Notes: generated from the sequence alone by a model not told the origin. Shown: positions 49,466-58,997, counted from the first letter of the stretch. The stretch is DNA of 64,000 nucleotides from Haloferax sp. Q22 (GCF_001482285.1 NZ_LOEP01000030.1:40954-104953); one strand, 5' to 3'. A program made the numbers and translations.

Positions 49466-50116
49466 TCACCGTGAAAGATACGACGAGAGCCACTCCGGAG
49501 TCACTTCCCCGAGCCTCATTGTTTCCCCGTTGTGTTCGGTGGCGAACGATGAAGCTTCGTCAGCAGATGAAAACGGGTGGAGCTCCTTTCCCATTCCCCC
49601 ATGAACGTCACTGTCAGCGACGTAGGTCATTTCACTTGCATCACCGAACGTATCTGCAGCAGTGTACGACGAGATGTACGTCTCTCCTCTCTCGTCGATG
49701 AGTTCGTAGTCCACAGATGAATAGTCAGTCACGTAGATGACTACGACCTCCCATCCCCTTCGCTCCTGGTCGAAGTGATACGGGAAGAGGCCCATACTCA
49801 ACGTGTGGAACCACGCCGGGTTGTCATGACTCTCGGGAGCGTGGTTACGGTAGAACACCTGTCCGTTCGGGCCGAAATGCTCTCCGATTACCATTCCCCC
49901 TTGGTCGTCTCGCTTCCCACCCGAGAGGTCGATTGGATCCGGAGCCGGTTGCCCGACAGAGTCAGTCCCGCCGAGGCACCCAGCGACCCCGGCGACTATA
50001 CTCCCACCGACTGCCTTGAGGAGCCTCCGCCTGGTACTGTCGTTGTTGGTCACTGTCGTACAGTCGTCTGTTCGTTCGGCTACCGGGGTTTCTGGATAGT
50101 TTCCAACTTTGTTCAT
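49466..50116 (-). CDS. nosL: NosL, copper-chaperone lipoprotein for nitrous oxide reductase
   Basis: The product is 216 residues from ATG 50116. A Tat-like signal R-R-R-L-L-K-A-V-G-G-S-I-V-A-G-V-A-G-C ends in a lipobox Cys (about 48). The mature domain has M-V-I-G-E-H-F-G-P-N-G-Q-V-F-Y, E-T-Y-I-S-S-Y-T-A-A-D-T-F and D-S-D-V-H-G-G-M-G-K-E, with His and Met residues available for copper. NosL delivers Cu+ to NosZ. Its start overlaps the nosY stop by 1 nt (TAATG). Confidence 0.88.
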   Translation of the reverse strand: MNKVGNYPETPVAERTDDCTTVTNNDSTRRRLLKAVGGSIVAGVAGCLGGTDSVGQPAPDPIDLSGGKRDDQGGMVIGEHFGPNGQVFYRNHAPESHDNPAWFHTLSMGLFPYHFDQERRGWEVVVIYVTDYSSVDYELIDERGETYISSYTAADTFGDASEMTYVADSDVHGGMGKELHPFSSADEASSFATEHNGETMRLGEVTPEWLSSYLSR

Positions 50117-51018
50117 TAAAGGCTCCGTCGATGAATCAATTGTGCAGCGACGCTCACTGGAAGGACGACCCACGCCATCGCACCGCCGAGGAGAACTGTC
50201 GTGGAGAGAGCTGTCCCGGTGACGACTGCGGCCATCCCGCTCCCGGTTATCTCGAGACCGGAGAGGACGAACACGCGGAAGATGTCGATGGGGTTCGCGA
50301 GCACCAGACCCGTGAGCATGACGTTCGGCAGGTCGAACGCGGCGACGAGACCGAGTGCGGCAAGGTCGTGGCCGAAGACCAACCAGGCCCACACGAGAAG
50401 TGCGATTCCGAGCGCATGGGTCTTCTCTGCGGCTACAGTAGAGACAAGGACGCCGAGAGCGAGGAACGCGAGTCCCAGCGTGACGGCACCGAACAGAACG
50501 TCCGCGTACAAACCCCACGGGACGGTGTCCACGCGGACGAACAGCACGAGGCCACCAAGGCCGAATCCGATGGCCGTCGCTCCCGCGAGGGATGTCGCAC
50601 GGCCGAGGAACGCCCCGACGACGACCCGTCTACGAGAAACCGGGAGCGCGAACACCATGTCGAGCCATCCAGTCTCTTCTGCGCCTACGATGGTGTCGTA
50701 TCCGTAGACTAGCGCCGCGAGCGGGACGAGATACGTTGCCAGCGACGCGAGACTGACGACGACGGCATCGACTCGGAACGGTCCGGCCGACGACCCGCCG
50801 AACCCGACAACGAGTAGCGAGAGGAGACCGAACAACGCAGTGAGTGCGAGCGTCCACCGACTCCGGAGTGAGAGTCGGTACTCTAACTGCGCAATCGTCA
50901 GCGTCTGTCCAGCGAACGCCACCACGGTTTGACTCGACGTCTCGAACGAACGGTCGGCGGCTGTCACAGTGCCGCCGCCGGGTTCAGTCGAGGAGTGTGC
51001 TGTCTGGTCTTCACTCAT
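50116..51018 (-). CDS. nosY: NosY, ABC transporter permease of the Nos system
   Basis: The 300-residue product has six membrane helices and a cytosolic N-terminus; the permease motif includes G-Y-D-T-I-V-G-A-E-E-T-G-W-L (about 105-118) and P-V-S-R-R-R-V-V-V-G (coupling helix). It forms the membrane part of NosFY, which remodels the NosDFY complex for assembly of the CuZ cluster. The start overlaps nosF by 8 nt. Confidence 0.9.
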   Translation of the reverse strand: MSEDQTAHSSTEPGGGTVTAADRSFETSSQTVVAFAGQTLTIAQLEYRLSLRSRWTLALTALFGLLSLLVVGFGGSSAGPFRVDAVVVSLASLATYLVPLAALVYGYDTIVGAEETGWLDMVFALPVSRRRVVVGAFLGRATSLAGATAIGFGLGGLVLFVRVDTVPWGLYADVLFGAVTLGLAFLALGVLVSTVAAEKTHALGIALLVWAWLVFGHDLAALGLVAAFDLPNVMLTGLVLANPIDIFRVFVLSGLEITGSGMAAVVTGTALSTTVLLGGAMAWVVLPVSVAAQLIHRRSL

Positions 51019-52003
51019 CGTGGCTCACCGTCCGTAGCTGCTCGGAACTCTCGGCGCTCTGTCTCGGTTGACTGTCCTGTTCGGCCTCCGAGAGCACCTG
51101 CTCGAAGACGCGTTCGAGCCCCGGTTCTCGAACATCGTACCCATCGATAGTGACGGCCTCTGTGAGTTCCGTCAGTAACTGCGGCACGTCCTCGGGGTCG
51201 CAGTCGACGAAGACCACGTCGCCATCGTGGTCAGTCGAGTGAACCGATGCGTCGAAGGCCGAGACGATAGTCTGGATACTGTCGGCCGACGCAGCGTCAC
51301 CGAGACGGAGGCGAACGCGGACGTCGTCGGTCACTTCTCGTCGCAACCCGTCGATGTCGCCGACGGTGCAGAGTTGCCCACCGTGGAGGATGGCAATCCG
51401 TTCACAGAGTGACTCGATTTCAGTGAGGACGTGCGAGGAGATAACCACCGTGAGATCCGACTGTGCGTCGAGACGTTCGATGACCCGGTGAAAGTCCGCA
51501 ACACCTCGCGGGTCGAGTCCGGCGGTCGGTTCGTCCAACAACAGGATACGCGGCCGCGACAACAACGCGGCGGCTAACCCGAGTCGGCGAGTCATCCCGT
51601 TTGAGTACCCGCCGACGCATCGGTCCGCCGCATCGGAGAGGCCGACGACCGAGAGGACAGCGTCGATTCGACTTGCTGCATCGGGGAGACTGTGCATTCG
51701 CGCGTGGAATTCGAGCACCTCTCGGCCGGTGAGCGACGGCGGGAACCCGGCGTGCTCTGGTAGATAGCCGACGATACTGCGAAGCTCTGGACCGGCGGTA
51801 GCCACGTCGGTTCCTGCAACCGACACCGTCCCGTCGTCCGGTCGGATGTGTCCGACGAGGAGTTTGAATAACGTCGACTTGCCCGCCCCGTTCGTCCCGA
51901 GGAGGCCGAACGTCGACCCCGACTCGATAGCGAGGGAGAGCCTATCGAGCGCTGTAATCTCGCTGTACTTCTTTGTCACGCCGGTGACCTCAATCGCGTT
52001 CAT
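51011..52003 (-). CDS. nosF: NosF, ABC transporter ATPase of the Nos system
   Basis: The 330-residue product has Walker A G-T-N-G-A-G-K-S-T (about 36-44), Q-loop, the signature region Y-S-N-G-M-T-R-R-L-G-L-A (about 134) and Walker B R-I-L-L-L-D-E-P-T (about 154-162). It drives NosY. The start lies 14 nt inside the end of nosD, so the genes are translationally coupled. Confidence 0.92.
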   Translation of the reverse strand: MNAIEVTGVTKKYSEITALDRLSLAIESGSTFGLLGTNGAGKSTLFKLLVGHIRPDDGTVSVAGTDVATAGPELRSIVGYLPEHAGFPPSLTGREVLEFHARMHSLPDAASRIDAVLSVVGLSDAADRCVGGYSNGMTRRLGLAAALLSRPRILLLDEPTAGLDPRGVADFHRVIERLDAQSDLTVVISSHVLTEIESLCERIAILHGGQLCTVGDIDGLRREVTDDVRVRLRLGDAASADSIQTIVSAFDASVHSTDHDGDVVFVDCDPEDVPQLLTELTEAVTIDGYDVREPGLERVFEQVLSEAEQDSQPRQSAESSEQLRTVSHDE

Positions 52004-53369
52004 AGTATCGTCTCCATTCTTCGTGGGGTGGGGTGGTCAGTGGGTGGTGGTCGACGACGCCCGGAACCTCGATGACGGGGAGCGAACTCTCGGCCAGCCG
52101 CAAGGCGTCGAACGCTGGACTCGACGCGAAGACGGTCGCCTGCGGATGTTCGTACGTTAACCGCTCGACGAGGCCCGCAGGCCTGTGTCGGATGTCGTTG
52201 ACGCCGTCACCGTCGACGTCCGAGTCGCGGGTGTCGGACCAGTAGTTGCCCCGCGTGGTCCCGTTCCACTCTTCGAGTTCGCCGACGAGCGCGCGGACCT
52301 GTTCGTCGTTGTTGATGAAACTGTTCTCCGAGACGGTCGGACTCGAACTGCCGGCGGTGAAGTAGACGCCGACCCGGTTTTCCAGCACGAGATTCCCAGT
52401 GAGCGTGTTGTTCACCGAGTTGAACACGTACAGACCGTTTCCGTTCCCGACGACTTCGTTCCCCTCGACCACCGAGTGGTCGATGCGCTTGAGGAAGATG
52501 CCGTGCGCGCTTGTCCCGCTGTTGTTCACTGCAACGTTGTCGACGACGCGGATGTACTCCGAGAGCATAATCGCGTAGCCCGCGTCGTTATCGAACGCGA
52601 CGTTATCGACGAGCGTGCAGTCGTCGGAGTACATGTAGTGGACGCCGTACCGGAGGTCCCACAGCGTGTTGTTCCGCGCGGTCACCTCGGACGCCCACGA
52701 GTAGTAGATGCCGTCTCGAGTGTCCGTGATACGGTTGTCGACGATGGTCACGCCGTCGCTCTTGAAGACCTGGATGCCGTTCCCGCGGTACGACCGCGGT
52801 TCGACCGAGTCGCGTCCGACGATGGTTGTATTCTCGATTCGGGCCCCCGAGACGCCGTCGAGCCAGATACCGAACGTCGTCTTGGTCACTCGACTGTCTC
52901 GTATCGTGGTGTTCGTCCCGTTGACCCAGATGCCTGCGTCGTTTCCGGACGTATCGTAGCCGCCGTTGTACACCCACACGCGTCTCAGCGTGATGTCGTC
53001 GCCGTTGAGGGTCAGTACGTCACCGGTCCCGTTCCCGTCGATTCGAGCGGTGCGCCCAGGCGTCCCGACCAGCGTGACGTTCGACGTGTTGACGACGACG
53101 CGCTCGTCGAACTCACCGTCGAGCCGGATTTGCTCCCCAGGTTCGGCGGCGTCGACGGCAGTCTGAAGCGACGTATACGTCTCTCCACCGACCGTCGCGC
53201 TGCCGGACTCTGATGGTCCCTCGAACGAGTACTCGTCCGGGACCGGTTGTTCGAAGTCGACTGGACTGTCGGTCTGTGCGTGGGTGGGTGCCGTCGCGAC
53301 GCCGACGCCGGCAGCGACGATGACGAGACCGGCGACGACCGCGAACAATCGACTAGCCGGGACGTTCAT
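51990..53369 (-). CDS. nosD: NosD, periplasmic beta-helix copper-insertion protein
   Basis: The 459-residue product has a signal peptide (L-F-A-V-V-A-G-L-V-I-V-A-A-G-V) followed by a right-handed parallel beta-helix of repeating N-x-I/V turns (for example N-T-T-I-V-G-R-D; G-N-G-I-Q-V-F; D-G-V-T-I-V-D-N-R-I-T), the CASH/NosD fold. It works with NosF/NosY and NosL to build the CuZ centre outside the cell. The long antisense frame over it is a composition shadow. Confidence 0.92.
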   Translation of the reverse strand: MNVPASRLFAVVAGLVIVAAGVGVATAPTHAQTDSPVDFEQPVPDEYSFEGPSESGSATVGGETYTSLQTAVDAAEPGEQIRLDGEFDERVVVNTSNVTLVGTPGRTARIDGNGTGDVLTLNGDDITLRRVWVYNGGYDTSGNDAGIWVNGTNTTIRDSRVTKTTFGIWLDGVSGARIENTTIVGRDSVEPRSYRGNGIQVFKSDGVTIVDNRITDTRDGIYYSWASEVTARNNTLWDLRYGVHYMYSDDCTLVDNVAFDNDAGYAIMLSEYIRVVDNVAVNNSGTSAHGIFLKRIDHSVVEGNEVVGNGNGLYVFNSVNNTLTGNLVLENRVGVYFTAGSSSPTVSENSFINNDEQVRALVGELEEWNGTTRGNYWSDTRDSDVDGDGVNDIRHRPAGLVERLTYEHPQATVFASSPAFDALRLAESSLPVIEVPGVVDHHPLTTPPHEEWRRYYERD

Positions 53370-53376
53370 AGAGTAC

Positions 53377-54135
53377 TCACCCTTGCTTCGATTTCACGTT
53401 CGTTCCATCGTCTGTGCCGGACTGACCGCCTATCGAGGTATTCCGAACCGACTTGATTCGACGCCGAATCGAGTCGATGGCGGTGGTGGCCGTCGCGTCG
53501 GTGTCGCGGTAGTAGAACGCGACGACGAGCAGGCCGATGGCGATGATGGACATGTACGCACCCATCCCTAGACTGGAGAAACTCGTAATGTTTGCAACCT
53601 CGTACTTGCCGACCAGCGGCGGTGTGAACGGGTCGACGCCGACGACGGGTGCTTCCGGGTCGAGAGCGTGACCGGTCTGGTAGAGGCGGTACTGGATGTC
53701 GACGACCATGACCGTGAACACGGTAATCGTCCCGACGAGTTGGTACAGCAGTCCACGCTTTAGCTTCTTGATAGTCGGTGCGATTGCGACGAACGCACCG
53801 CCGGCGGCGACGGCGACGAACGCAAGTGGTCCTAGCGACCACTCGGGAACGTCGACGGCTGCCGGTTCCACCTCGAAGTTCGGTTGCCAGTAGACCGGGT
53901 CCGGGTAGTAGAAACCGATATACTTGTTGAGGCGAGCCATCTCGACGTAGTCGCCACTGATGCGCGGGTACGCATAGAGGTGGAGACGGAGTACTTCGTT
54001 CGGGTACTGCGCGGCGTGGACGTTGATCGACCACATCGGGAACAAAAGCGCAGTGACGAATAACACCGCGGCTAACACCGGCAACCCCCGGCGCAGTTGG
54101 GCGAACTCGTCGAGACTCGGTGGTCGGTAGCTCAT
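53377..54135 (-). CDS. Nos-operon membrane protein of unknown function
   Basis: The 252-residue product has about four membrane helices (F-V-T-A-L-L-F-P-M-W-S; L-A-F-V-A-V-A-A-G-G-A-F-V-A; L-V-G-T-I-T-V-F-T-V-M-V-V; M-S-I-I-A-I-G-L-L-V-V-A-F) and an extracellular His/Tyr-rich loop with L-H-L-Y-A-Y-P-R-I-S-G. The consistent place between nosZ and nosD suggests a role in NosZ maturation or electron supply. I recognise no named family. Confidence 0.75.
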   Translation of the reverse strand: MSYRPPSLDEFAQLRRGLPVLAAVLFVTALLFPMWSINVHAAQYPNEVLRLHLYAYPRISGDYVEMARLNKYIGFYYPDPVYWQPNFEVEPAAVDVPEWSLGPLAFVAVAAGGAFVAIAPTIKKLKRGLLYQLVGTITVFTVMVVDIQYRLYQTGHALDPEAPVVGVDPFTPPLVGKYEVANITSFSSLGMGAYMSIIAIGLLVVAFYYRDTDATATTAIDSIRRRIKSVRNTSIGGQSGTDDGTNVKSKQG

Positions 54136-54138
54136 GAG

Positions 54139-56139
54139 CTAGTCTCTCGGTTCGACGAGCATCCGCGAGCGCATCTCCAAGTGGAGCGCACTGCAGAAGT
54201 ACGTACAGTACACCCAGTACACGCCCGGTTTGTCGGCCGTGAACGTGACCTCACGGGTGTCCTGCGGCGCGAGCGCGATGTTGATGTCGTACTCGGGCAC
54301 CACGAGGCCGTGGACGATGTCCTGACTCCCTTCGACGTTCGTCGCGGTTATCGTCACCTCGTCGCCCTCTTTGACACGGAAGTCACGAAGTCCGTACTCA
54401 CTCCGCTTGACCGACGTGTACACTTCGACGGTCTCGTCGTCGACGCGGTCGACCCGTGAGTTGCTCTCCGTAACGTACTCTTTTTCGCCCTTGTAGTCGG
54501 ATTTGTCCCACGTCTTCGCGGGCTCTATCTTGTCTTTCGTCGCGAAAATCGCGTCGTGTGGCTCGGGATACACCGGGTGGTCCGAGACGAGTTCCATGCC
54601 GCCCTGCTCGTCGTCCTTGTCGTTGCCGATGTAGATGAGCTGGTCGTTGTCCGGGTAAATTGGGCCGACCGGGAGGAACCGGTCTTTCGAGAGCTTGTTT
54701 AAGACGACTAACCAGTCGCCCGTCGGTTCGGTCGACATCGCCTGGACCGCCTGGATGTGGCCGGGGTTATAGTGGACGTCTATCTTCCCGAGGATAGCCT
54801 CTTCGGACTGCTTCGGTGAGTTGACCGCCGTCTCGATGTCCCACTTGACGACCTGCGAGTCGATGAACAGCGACGTGTAGGCGTGTCCACGGTCGTCGTA
54901 GGTCGTGTGCAGCGGTCCGAGGCCAACTTTCGGCTGGCCGACGATGACCTTCGACGAGTCCGGTTCGGTCGAAAGTTTCTCGATATCGATGATGGACACC
55001 GTCGGCGAGAGCTTCCCGGCGACCATCCCGTACTTGCCGTCTGGCGTGACCTCGACACAGTGGGGCGACTTCGGCGTCGGGATATACCGGACAGCTGGTT
55101 CGTCGCCCTGATTCAGCGAACTACCTTTCGTCCCGTCGACGATGGGAACGCCGTTAACCTCGCGATAGTTTCCGGCATCGACCGCTTCCTGGATGGCCGG
55201 AACGTTGAATGCCTTGACGAAATCGCGGTCGTTCTTGGTCATCTCCTCGATTTCGACCCCCTCTTCGTCGTTGTAGGCGCTCGCGAGTGCCCACTTGCCG
55301 TCTTTGTCTGTGTCGAGGATGTCGAGGTTGCCGTCGACTTCGACCTGCCAGAGAACTTCCATCGACTCGGGGTCGAGTGCGGTGAACAGTGAGACGTACT
55401 TGTCGGGGTTGTCGATATCACGCCCGTCGTTCGGGAGGGGTGTCCTGAACTCACTGTTCGCGAAGATGTAGTCGGTGTCGGGGCTCTGAATACAACAGCC
55501 GTGGACCGACTGGACGTTCGGGACGTCGGTGATAGCGTCCGTCTCGAAGTACTTCAGGTTCACCCGTGCAACCCGGCCGTTGGCCTTGTCGTTGACGTAT
55601 ATGTATCGGCCGTCGTACTTGCCGTCGGTCTCCGAGAGACTCGGGTGGTGGGAGTCACCCCAGGTGTAGCCACCCGCGTCTTCGAGCATCTGGCTGCTCC
55701 CATCGTCGAAGCCGTAGCCTTTTGCGGGTTCTCGGTTGAAGACGGGAACCCGTGTGAGTTCGCGCATCGACGGCAGACCGTAGACGCGGATGTCGCCGGA
55801 GTGGCCGCCAGACCAGAAGCCGTAGTACTCGTCGTGTTCTCCCGGTGGGACGAAGTGTTCGGGGACGTCTCCTGAACCTGAGTGGTTTTGGCTTCCTCCG
55901 CTGTTACCCTCACCGTTATTCATGACGCCGGCACATCCGGCAAGTGAGCCGATAGTGCCGACTGCTGCCCCCGCTTTCATGAAGTCGCGGCGACTCAGGC
56001 CGAGCGACGGTAGTTGGAGCGAGACTTCGTCTTCTCCCGCTGCCGTTTCATCGGTGTCGGCCAACACCTTGTTGAGCTGTGCTTCGTATTCAGTGACCGA
56101 CTCGTCGGTCTCGGTCGGTTCGGATGCGGTGTTGGTCAT
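54139..56139 (-). CDS. nosZ: Nitrous oxide reductase NosZ
   Basis: The 666-residue protein has a Tat signal R-R-D-F-M-K-A-G-A-A-V at about 50-60, preceded by an unusually long, Glu-rich roughly 49-residue leader. The beta-propeller carries the CuZ His ligands (E-H-D-E-Y-Y-G-F-W-S-G-G-H region and D-S-H-H-P-S-L; V-H-G-C-C-I). The C-terminal cupredoxin has the CuA site C-T-Y-F-C-S-A-L-H-L-E-M (about 645-656). It reduces N2O to N2 outside the cell, receiving electrons through the adjacent halocyanin. Confidence 0.96.
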   Translation of the reverse strand: MTNTASEPTETDESVTEYEAQLNKVLADTDETAAGEDEVSLQLPSLGLSRRDFMKAGAAVGTIGSLAGCAGVMNNGEGNSGGSQNHSGSGDVPEHFVPPGEHDEYYGFWSGGHSGDIRVYGLPSMRELTRVPVFNREPAKGYGFDDGSSQMLEDAGGYTWGDSHHPSLSETDGKYDGRYIYVNDKANGRVARVNLKYFETDAITDVPNVQSVHGCCIQSPDTDYIFANSEFRTPLPNDGRDIDNPDKYVSLFTALDPESMEVLWQVEVDGNLDILDTDKDGKWALASAYNDEEGVEIEEMTKNDRDFVKAFNVPAIQEAVDAGNYREVNGVPIVDGTKGSSLNQGDEPAVRYIPTPKSPHCVEVTPDGKYGMVAGKLSPTVSIIDIEKLSTEPDSSKVIVGQPKVGLGPLHTTYDDRGHAYTSLFIDSQVVKWDIETAVNSPKQSEEAILGKIDVHYNPGHIQAVQAMSTEPTGDWLVVLNKLSKDRFLPVGPIYPDNDQLIYIGNDKDDEQGGMELVSDHPVYPEPHDAIFATKDKIEPAKTWDKSDYKGEKEYVTESNSRVDRVDDETVEVYTSVKRSEYGLRDFRVKEGDEVTITATNVEGSQDIVHGLVVPEYDINIALAPQDTREVTFTADKPGVYWVYCTYFCSALHLEMRSRMLVEPRD

Positions 56140-56652
56140 TTAGACGACCTCGATCGTGCCGACCATCCCGTTCAGCTCGTGTGGGATGCAGTAGTACTCG
56201 TAGGTGCCTTTTGTCTCGAAGGTGTGTTCGTAGGACTCACCCGCTTCGAGGTTCCCCTTCTCTGGGTACCCATCCTTCGCGGCTTGCTCGGAGTCGAACC
56301 CGCCGGTCGCGAAGTAGGTCGCACCGTCGGGAATCTTGTCTTCGTAAGCAGTCACCGAGTGGCCGATAGAACTCGTGTTCTCGAAGGTGACCGTGGTCCC
56401 GACCGGGACTTGAATTGACTTGGGGTCGAATCCGAGTTCCTCAGTCATACCAACGGTGTCAGTTTCGACCGGACCTCCATTTCCTCCGTCTGACGCTTCG
56501 GTTGTTTCGGTCTTAGTGGATTCCTCGCCGTTAGATCCACCACTGTTTGAATTCGCTGAGGAAGAACAGCCAGCAAGTCCGACACTCGTCACCGCGATAC
56601 CTGTCGCACCGAGGCGCTGTAACACGTCACGTCTGGTACTCTTTCGAGACAT
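56140..56652 (-). CDS. Halocyanin (plastocyanin-type blue copper lipoprotein)
   Basis: The 170-residue product has a Tat/lipoprotein signal R-R-D-V-L-Q-R-L-G-A-T-G-I-A-V and lipobox L-A-G-C, then a Ser/Glu/Thr-rich linker and a cupredoxin domain. Copper ligands are visible: His of I-G-H-S-V, Cys, His and Met of Y-Y-C-I-P-H-E-L-N-G-M. It heads the nos operon directly (its stop abuts the nosZ start) and is the obvious electron donor to NosZ. Confidence 0.93.
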   Translation of the reverse strand: MSRKSTRRDVLQRLGATGIAVTSVGLAGCSSSANSNSGGSNGEESTKTETTEASDGGNGGPVETDTVGMTEELGFDPKSIQVPVGTTVTFENTSSIGHSVTAYEDKIPDGATYFATGGFDSEQAAKDGYPEKGNLEAGESYEHTFETKGTYEYYCIPHELNGMVGTIEVV

Positions 56653-56682
56653 CGTACACCTGTACCTCTCTCACTATCGCTG

Positions 56683-56689
56683 TTATACG
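56683..56689 (-). promoter_or_regulatory. TATA-like box of the nos operon
   Basis: On the minus strand CCGTATAACAG, about 31-37 nt before ATG 56652 and about 40 nt downstream of the NarO-type palindrome. Confidence 0.55.
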
Positions 56690-56721
56690 GTACAGCCGGT
56701 TCCAGACAGCGGAGATTAGAA

Positions 56722-56733
56722 CGAATATGTTCG
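56722..56733. promoter_or_regulatory. NarO-type palindrome, nos operon
   Basis: CGAATATGTTCG, complete inverted repeat except the central pair, 70 nt upstream of the halocyanin start. Between here and 56950 I see no gene. Confidence 0.8.
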
Positions 56734-56950
56734 GCGCGGAGCTTAGTCGGCTTACGGTCTCACCACCATCCAGGAATGCGCCGCCGCTACGAGCTGGTGG
56801 CGCGACGTTAACGACAAGTAAGAACATGACACGAGACTCGTATTACGATACCCGAACCGTACCGGTCATTGCGACTACTAACTGGTACACCCATCATGTA
56901 CGTTTCACTAGCGGTGGGTCACCGGTGTCCGGTGGAGGAGTAATACAACC

Positions 56951-57232
56951 ATGAATGGACTTGTACTCGCCGTTGTCGGGATGAAGACGGCAACGTTACT
57001 CCTCGGCGGACTGGTGACTTTCGTGACGTTTCAGGCATTCAAGCAACGAGGAACGCCGGCGCTTCGGTCGCTCTGTGTCGGGTTCGCGTTCGTCACGTTT
57101 GGGTCACTCCTCGCGGGTGTCGTCCACCAATTGACGCCCCTTTCCTTTGACCATGCACAGGCACTTGAAAGTGCACTCACCGTCACCGGATTTGCTGTTA
57201 TTGCTCACTCGTTGTACATAGACGACGATTGA
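56951..57232 (+). CDS. DUF7521-like small membrane protein (paralogue of 18531)
   Basis: The 93-residue product has three helices: L-V-L-A-V-V-G-M-K-T-A-T-L-L-L-G, L-C-V-G-F-A-F-V-T-F-G-S-L-L-A-G-V and L-T-V-T-G-F-A-V-I-A-H-S-L-Y. A GGAGG Shine-Dalgarno-like sequence precedes ATG 56951. It is divergent from the nos operon and shares its intergenic region, so it may be co-regulated. Confidence 0.75.
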   Translation: MNGLVLAVVGMKTATLLLGGLVTFVTFQAFKQRGTPALRSLCVGFAFVTFGSLLAGVVHQLTPLSFDHAQALESALTVTGFAVIAHSLYIDDD

Positions 57233-57284
57233 AGACGAGTACTGGTGCGATAGTCGATCAGATACTGAACACCGTCAGGGCGTC

Positions 57285-57296
57285 CGAACATCATCG
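57285..57296. promoter_or_regulatory. NarO-type palindrome, DUF2249 gene
   Basis: CGAACATCATCG, same imperfect variant as at 44744; 39 nt before ATG 57335, with a GATATATG box at about 57320. Confidence 0.6.
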
Positions 57297-57334
57297 GCAT
57301 AACAGTAAGGGATATTGATGATATATGTGTCAGT

Positions 57335-57571
57335 ATGGGTTCCTTTGAAACCACCGGTGAGACGCAAAGACTCGATGTCAGAGATATAGACGGTGAACCG
57401 TTCGGCCATATCATGTCTGCAATCGGTGAGTTGGGCGCGGCTGACTCACTTCTTCTTGTCAATAGCTTCGAACCGGTCCCACTCTACGATGTCCTCAAAC
57501 GGCGTGGGTGTGAGTTTCAGACGACTCAGGTCGAAGACGACGAGTGGCACATCACAATCTCTCTGAAATAG
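57335..57571 (+). CDS. DUF2249 domain protein
   Basis: The 78-residue product matches a DUF2249 unit: L-D-V-R-D-I-D-G-E-P-F, I-G-E-L-G-A-A-D-S-L-L-L-V-N-S-F-E-P-V-P-L-Y and G-C-E-F-Q-T. The family is associated with anaerobic metabolism and RIC-type proteins and is often found in haloarchaeal denitrification clusters. Role unknown; TusA-like fold is inferred. Confidence 0.88.
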   Translation: MGSFETTGETQRLDVRDIDGEPFGHIMSAIGELGAADSLLLVNSFEPVPLYDVLKRRGCEFQTTQVEDDEWHITISLK

Positions 57572-57639
57572 TAACGACTGAAGATGTGTGCGCCACCGCA
57601 ACCGCTTGCAAAGACACAGATATCACACCGATATTCCGG

Positions 57640-58854
57640 TCACGGCGTGCGACGTGCACCAATCTCGATCAAGAGGCGTACTAGTAAATACCCATATCCG
57701 AGCGACCCCAGGAGTGCGACCCCATCTCCGAGAGCACTTACAAGAGACATTCCAGCGATTCGGCCGAGGACCGAGAGGACGAGCCCAGCGAGGAGTGCAG
57801 CGATTATGAGATGGGCAGTCCGTTCGCTCGCCCCACGAAACCGACCCGCAGACGGAGGGTAAAACAGGAAGGTAAATCCGACAATGACGAGACCGAGGAA
57901 ACCGAGGAGATTGAGTTGACGGTGTGCAGCCAGCGTCCCCGGTGGAAGCGCAGGTATCTCAAGTACGCTCCAAAGGGCCATCGTGAGACCGATAGCAACC
58001 CCCACAACACCAGCAATCACACCTGCGAGAACACTTTCTGTTCCGACCCGCCGGCGGTCTGACCGGAAGAACACACTGAGATACAACGCTGCAAAGCCGA
58101 CGAACGCTATCGCTTCACTCACCGCCCCCGCGACGAAAAGTGGACCACCACCCAGACCGGCGGCAACGAATACTGGTCCAACTGCACCGGCGGGGAGGAC
58201 GACTGCGGCGAGTTTTTTCGATACCGGAACACCGAGGAACCGAGGACTGAGACGAACCCCGAGCGTGAAAACGAGGAGGACTGCGAACCCCGCGGCTATC
58301 AAGTGTGTGATTCGCGGAAAATAGCCGTCCGTGAGCCCTGGTAGGATTGTCGTACGTGCGAGTAGTTCGTACGACCCAACCGCGAGATAGGCGAACGGGA
58401 TGATGAGATACCGGTTTGCATACTTGTCTACCCACTCGTAGCTCTCCCTGTGAGAACTCGTTCCCGTTTCCCCGCGTCGGACTTCGTTTCGGACCGACCA
58501 CGACAGCGCAGCGACGAACGCTGCGACACCACTCCCCCAAACGAGTGCCCCAAGAGTTTCTACAAACGTCGGACCGACCGAATCTGCAGAGAATGCAAGC
58601 AGCACAGTCCCCAACGTGGCTGCCACGAAATGGACTGGTGGGATGGTGTCGGTAGAGAGTGTCGTCCCGAAATACGAGGGAACTAACAGATAGGCCATAC
58701 CGAAGACAACGTGGGAGACGAACCCGAAGAGAGCGAGGATGACCTCAACACGATGGGTGATGCCGATCGTTGCACCGAGTCGCCAGCAGACGAAAAACAC
58801 GGCACTCGCGATGATGAATCGCCGCGACCACCGACTTCGGCTCGCTCCTGTCAT
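57640..58854 (-). CDS. NnrS-like polytopic membrane protein
   Basis: The 404-residue protein has about 12 helices and scattered membrane His residues (F-V-S-H-V-V-F-G; P-P-V-H-F-V-A-A; T-H-L-I-A-A-G-F; A-A-H-R-Q-L-N-L-L-G) in positions compatible with heme or copper binding. Topology and context match NnrS-type proteins linked to nitric oxide metabolism; overall similarity is remote. Convergent with the DUF2249 gene. Confidence 0.62.
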   Translation of the reverse strand: MTGASRSRWSRRFIIASAVFFVCWRLGATIGITHRVEVILALFGFVSHVVFGMAYLLVPSYFGTTLSTDTIPPVHFVAATLGTVLLAFSADSVGPTFVETLGALVWGSGVAAFVAALSWSVRNEVRRGETGTSSHRESYEWVDKYANRYLIIPFAYLAVGSYELLARTTILPGLTDGYFPRITHLIAAGFAVLLVFTLGVRLSPRFLGVPVSKKLAAVVLPAGAVGPVFVAAGLGGGPLFVAGAVSEAIAFVGFAALYLSVFFRSDRRRVGTESVLAGVIAGVVGVAIGLTMALWSVLEIPALPPGTLAAHRQLNLLGFLGLVIVGFTFLFYPPSAGRFRGASERTAHLIIAALLAGLVLSVLGRIAGMSLVSALGDGVALLGSLGYGYLLVRLLIEIGARRTP

Positions 58855-58997
58855 CGGAGACCAGTCGAAACCTTCCGTTTTGAGTCGAAAACACGCTGCT
58901 TGTGGTCTCGAATATTAGCCTTTGGTTTTGTTGTCGACTGCGTGGGCACATCGCTCATTACCTCGTTGTAGATAGTCGAGGGTAAAACAGTTCCACC

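Noticed and set aside
52185..53213. 342-residue plus-strand frame opposite nosD
   Set aside because: Val/Asp/Arg-rich antisense shadow of the nosD codon pattern; nosD itself has clear beta-helix repeats and operon overlap.
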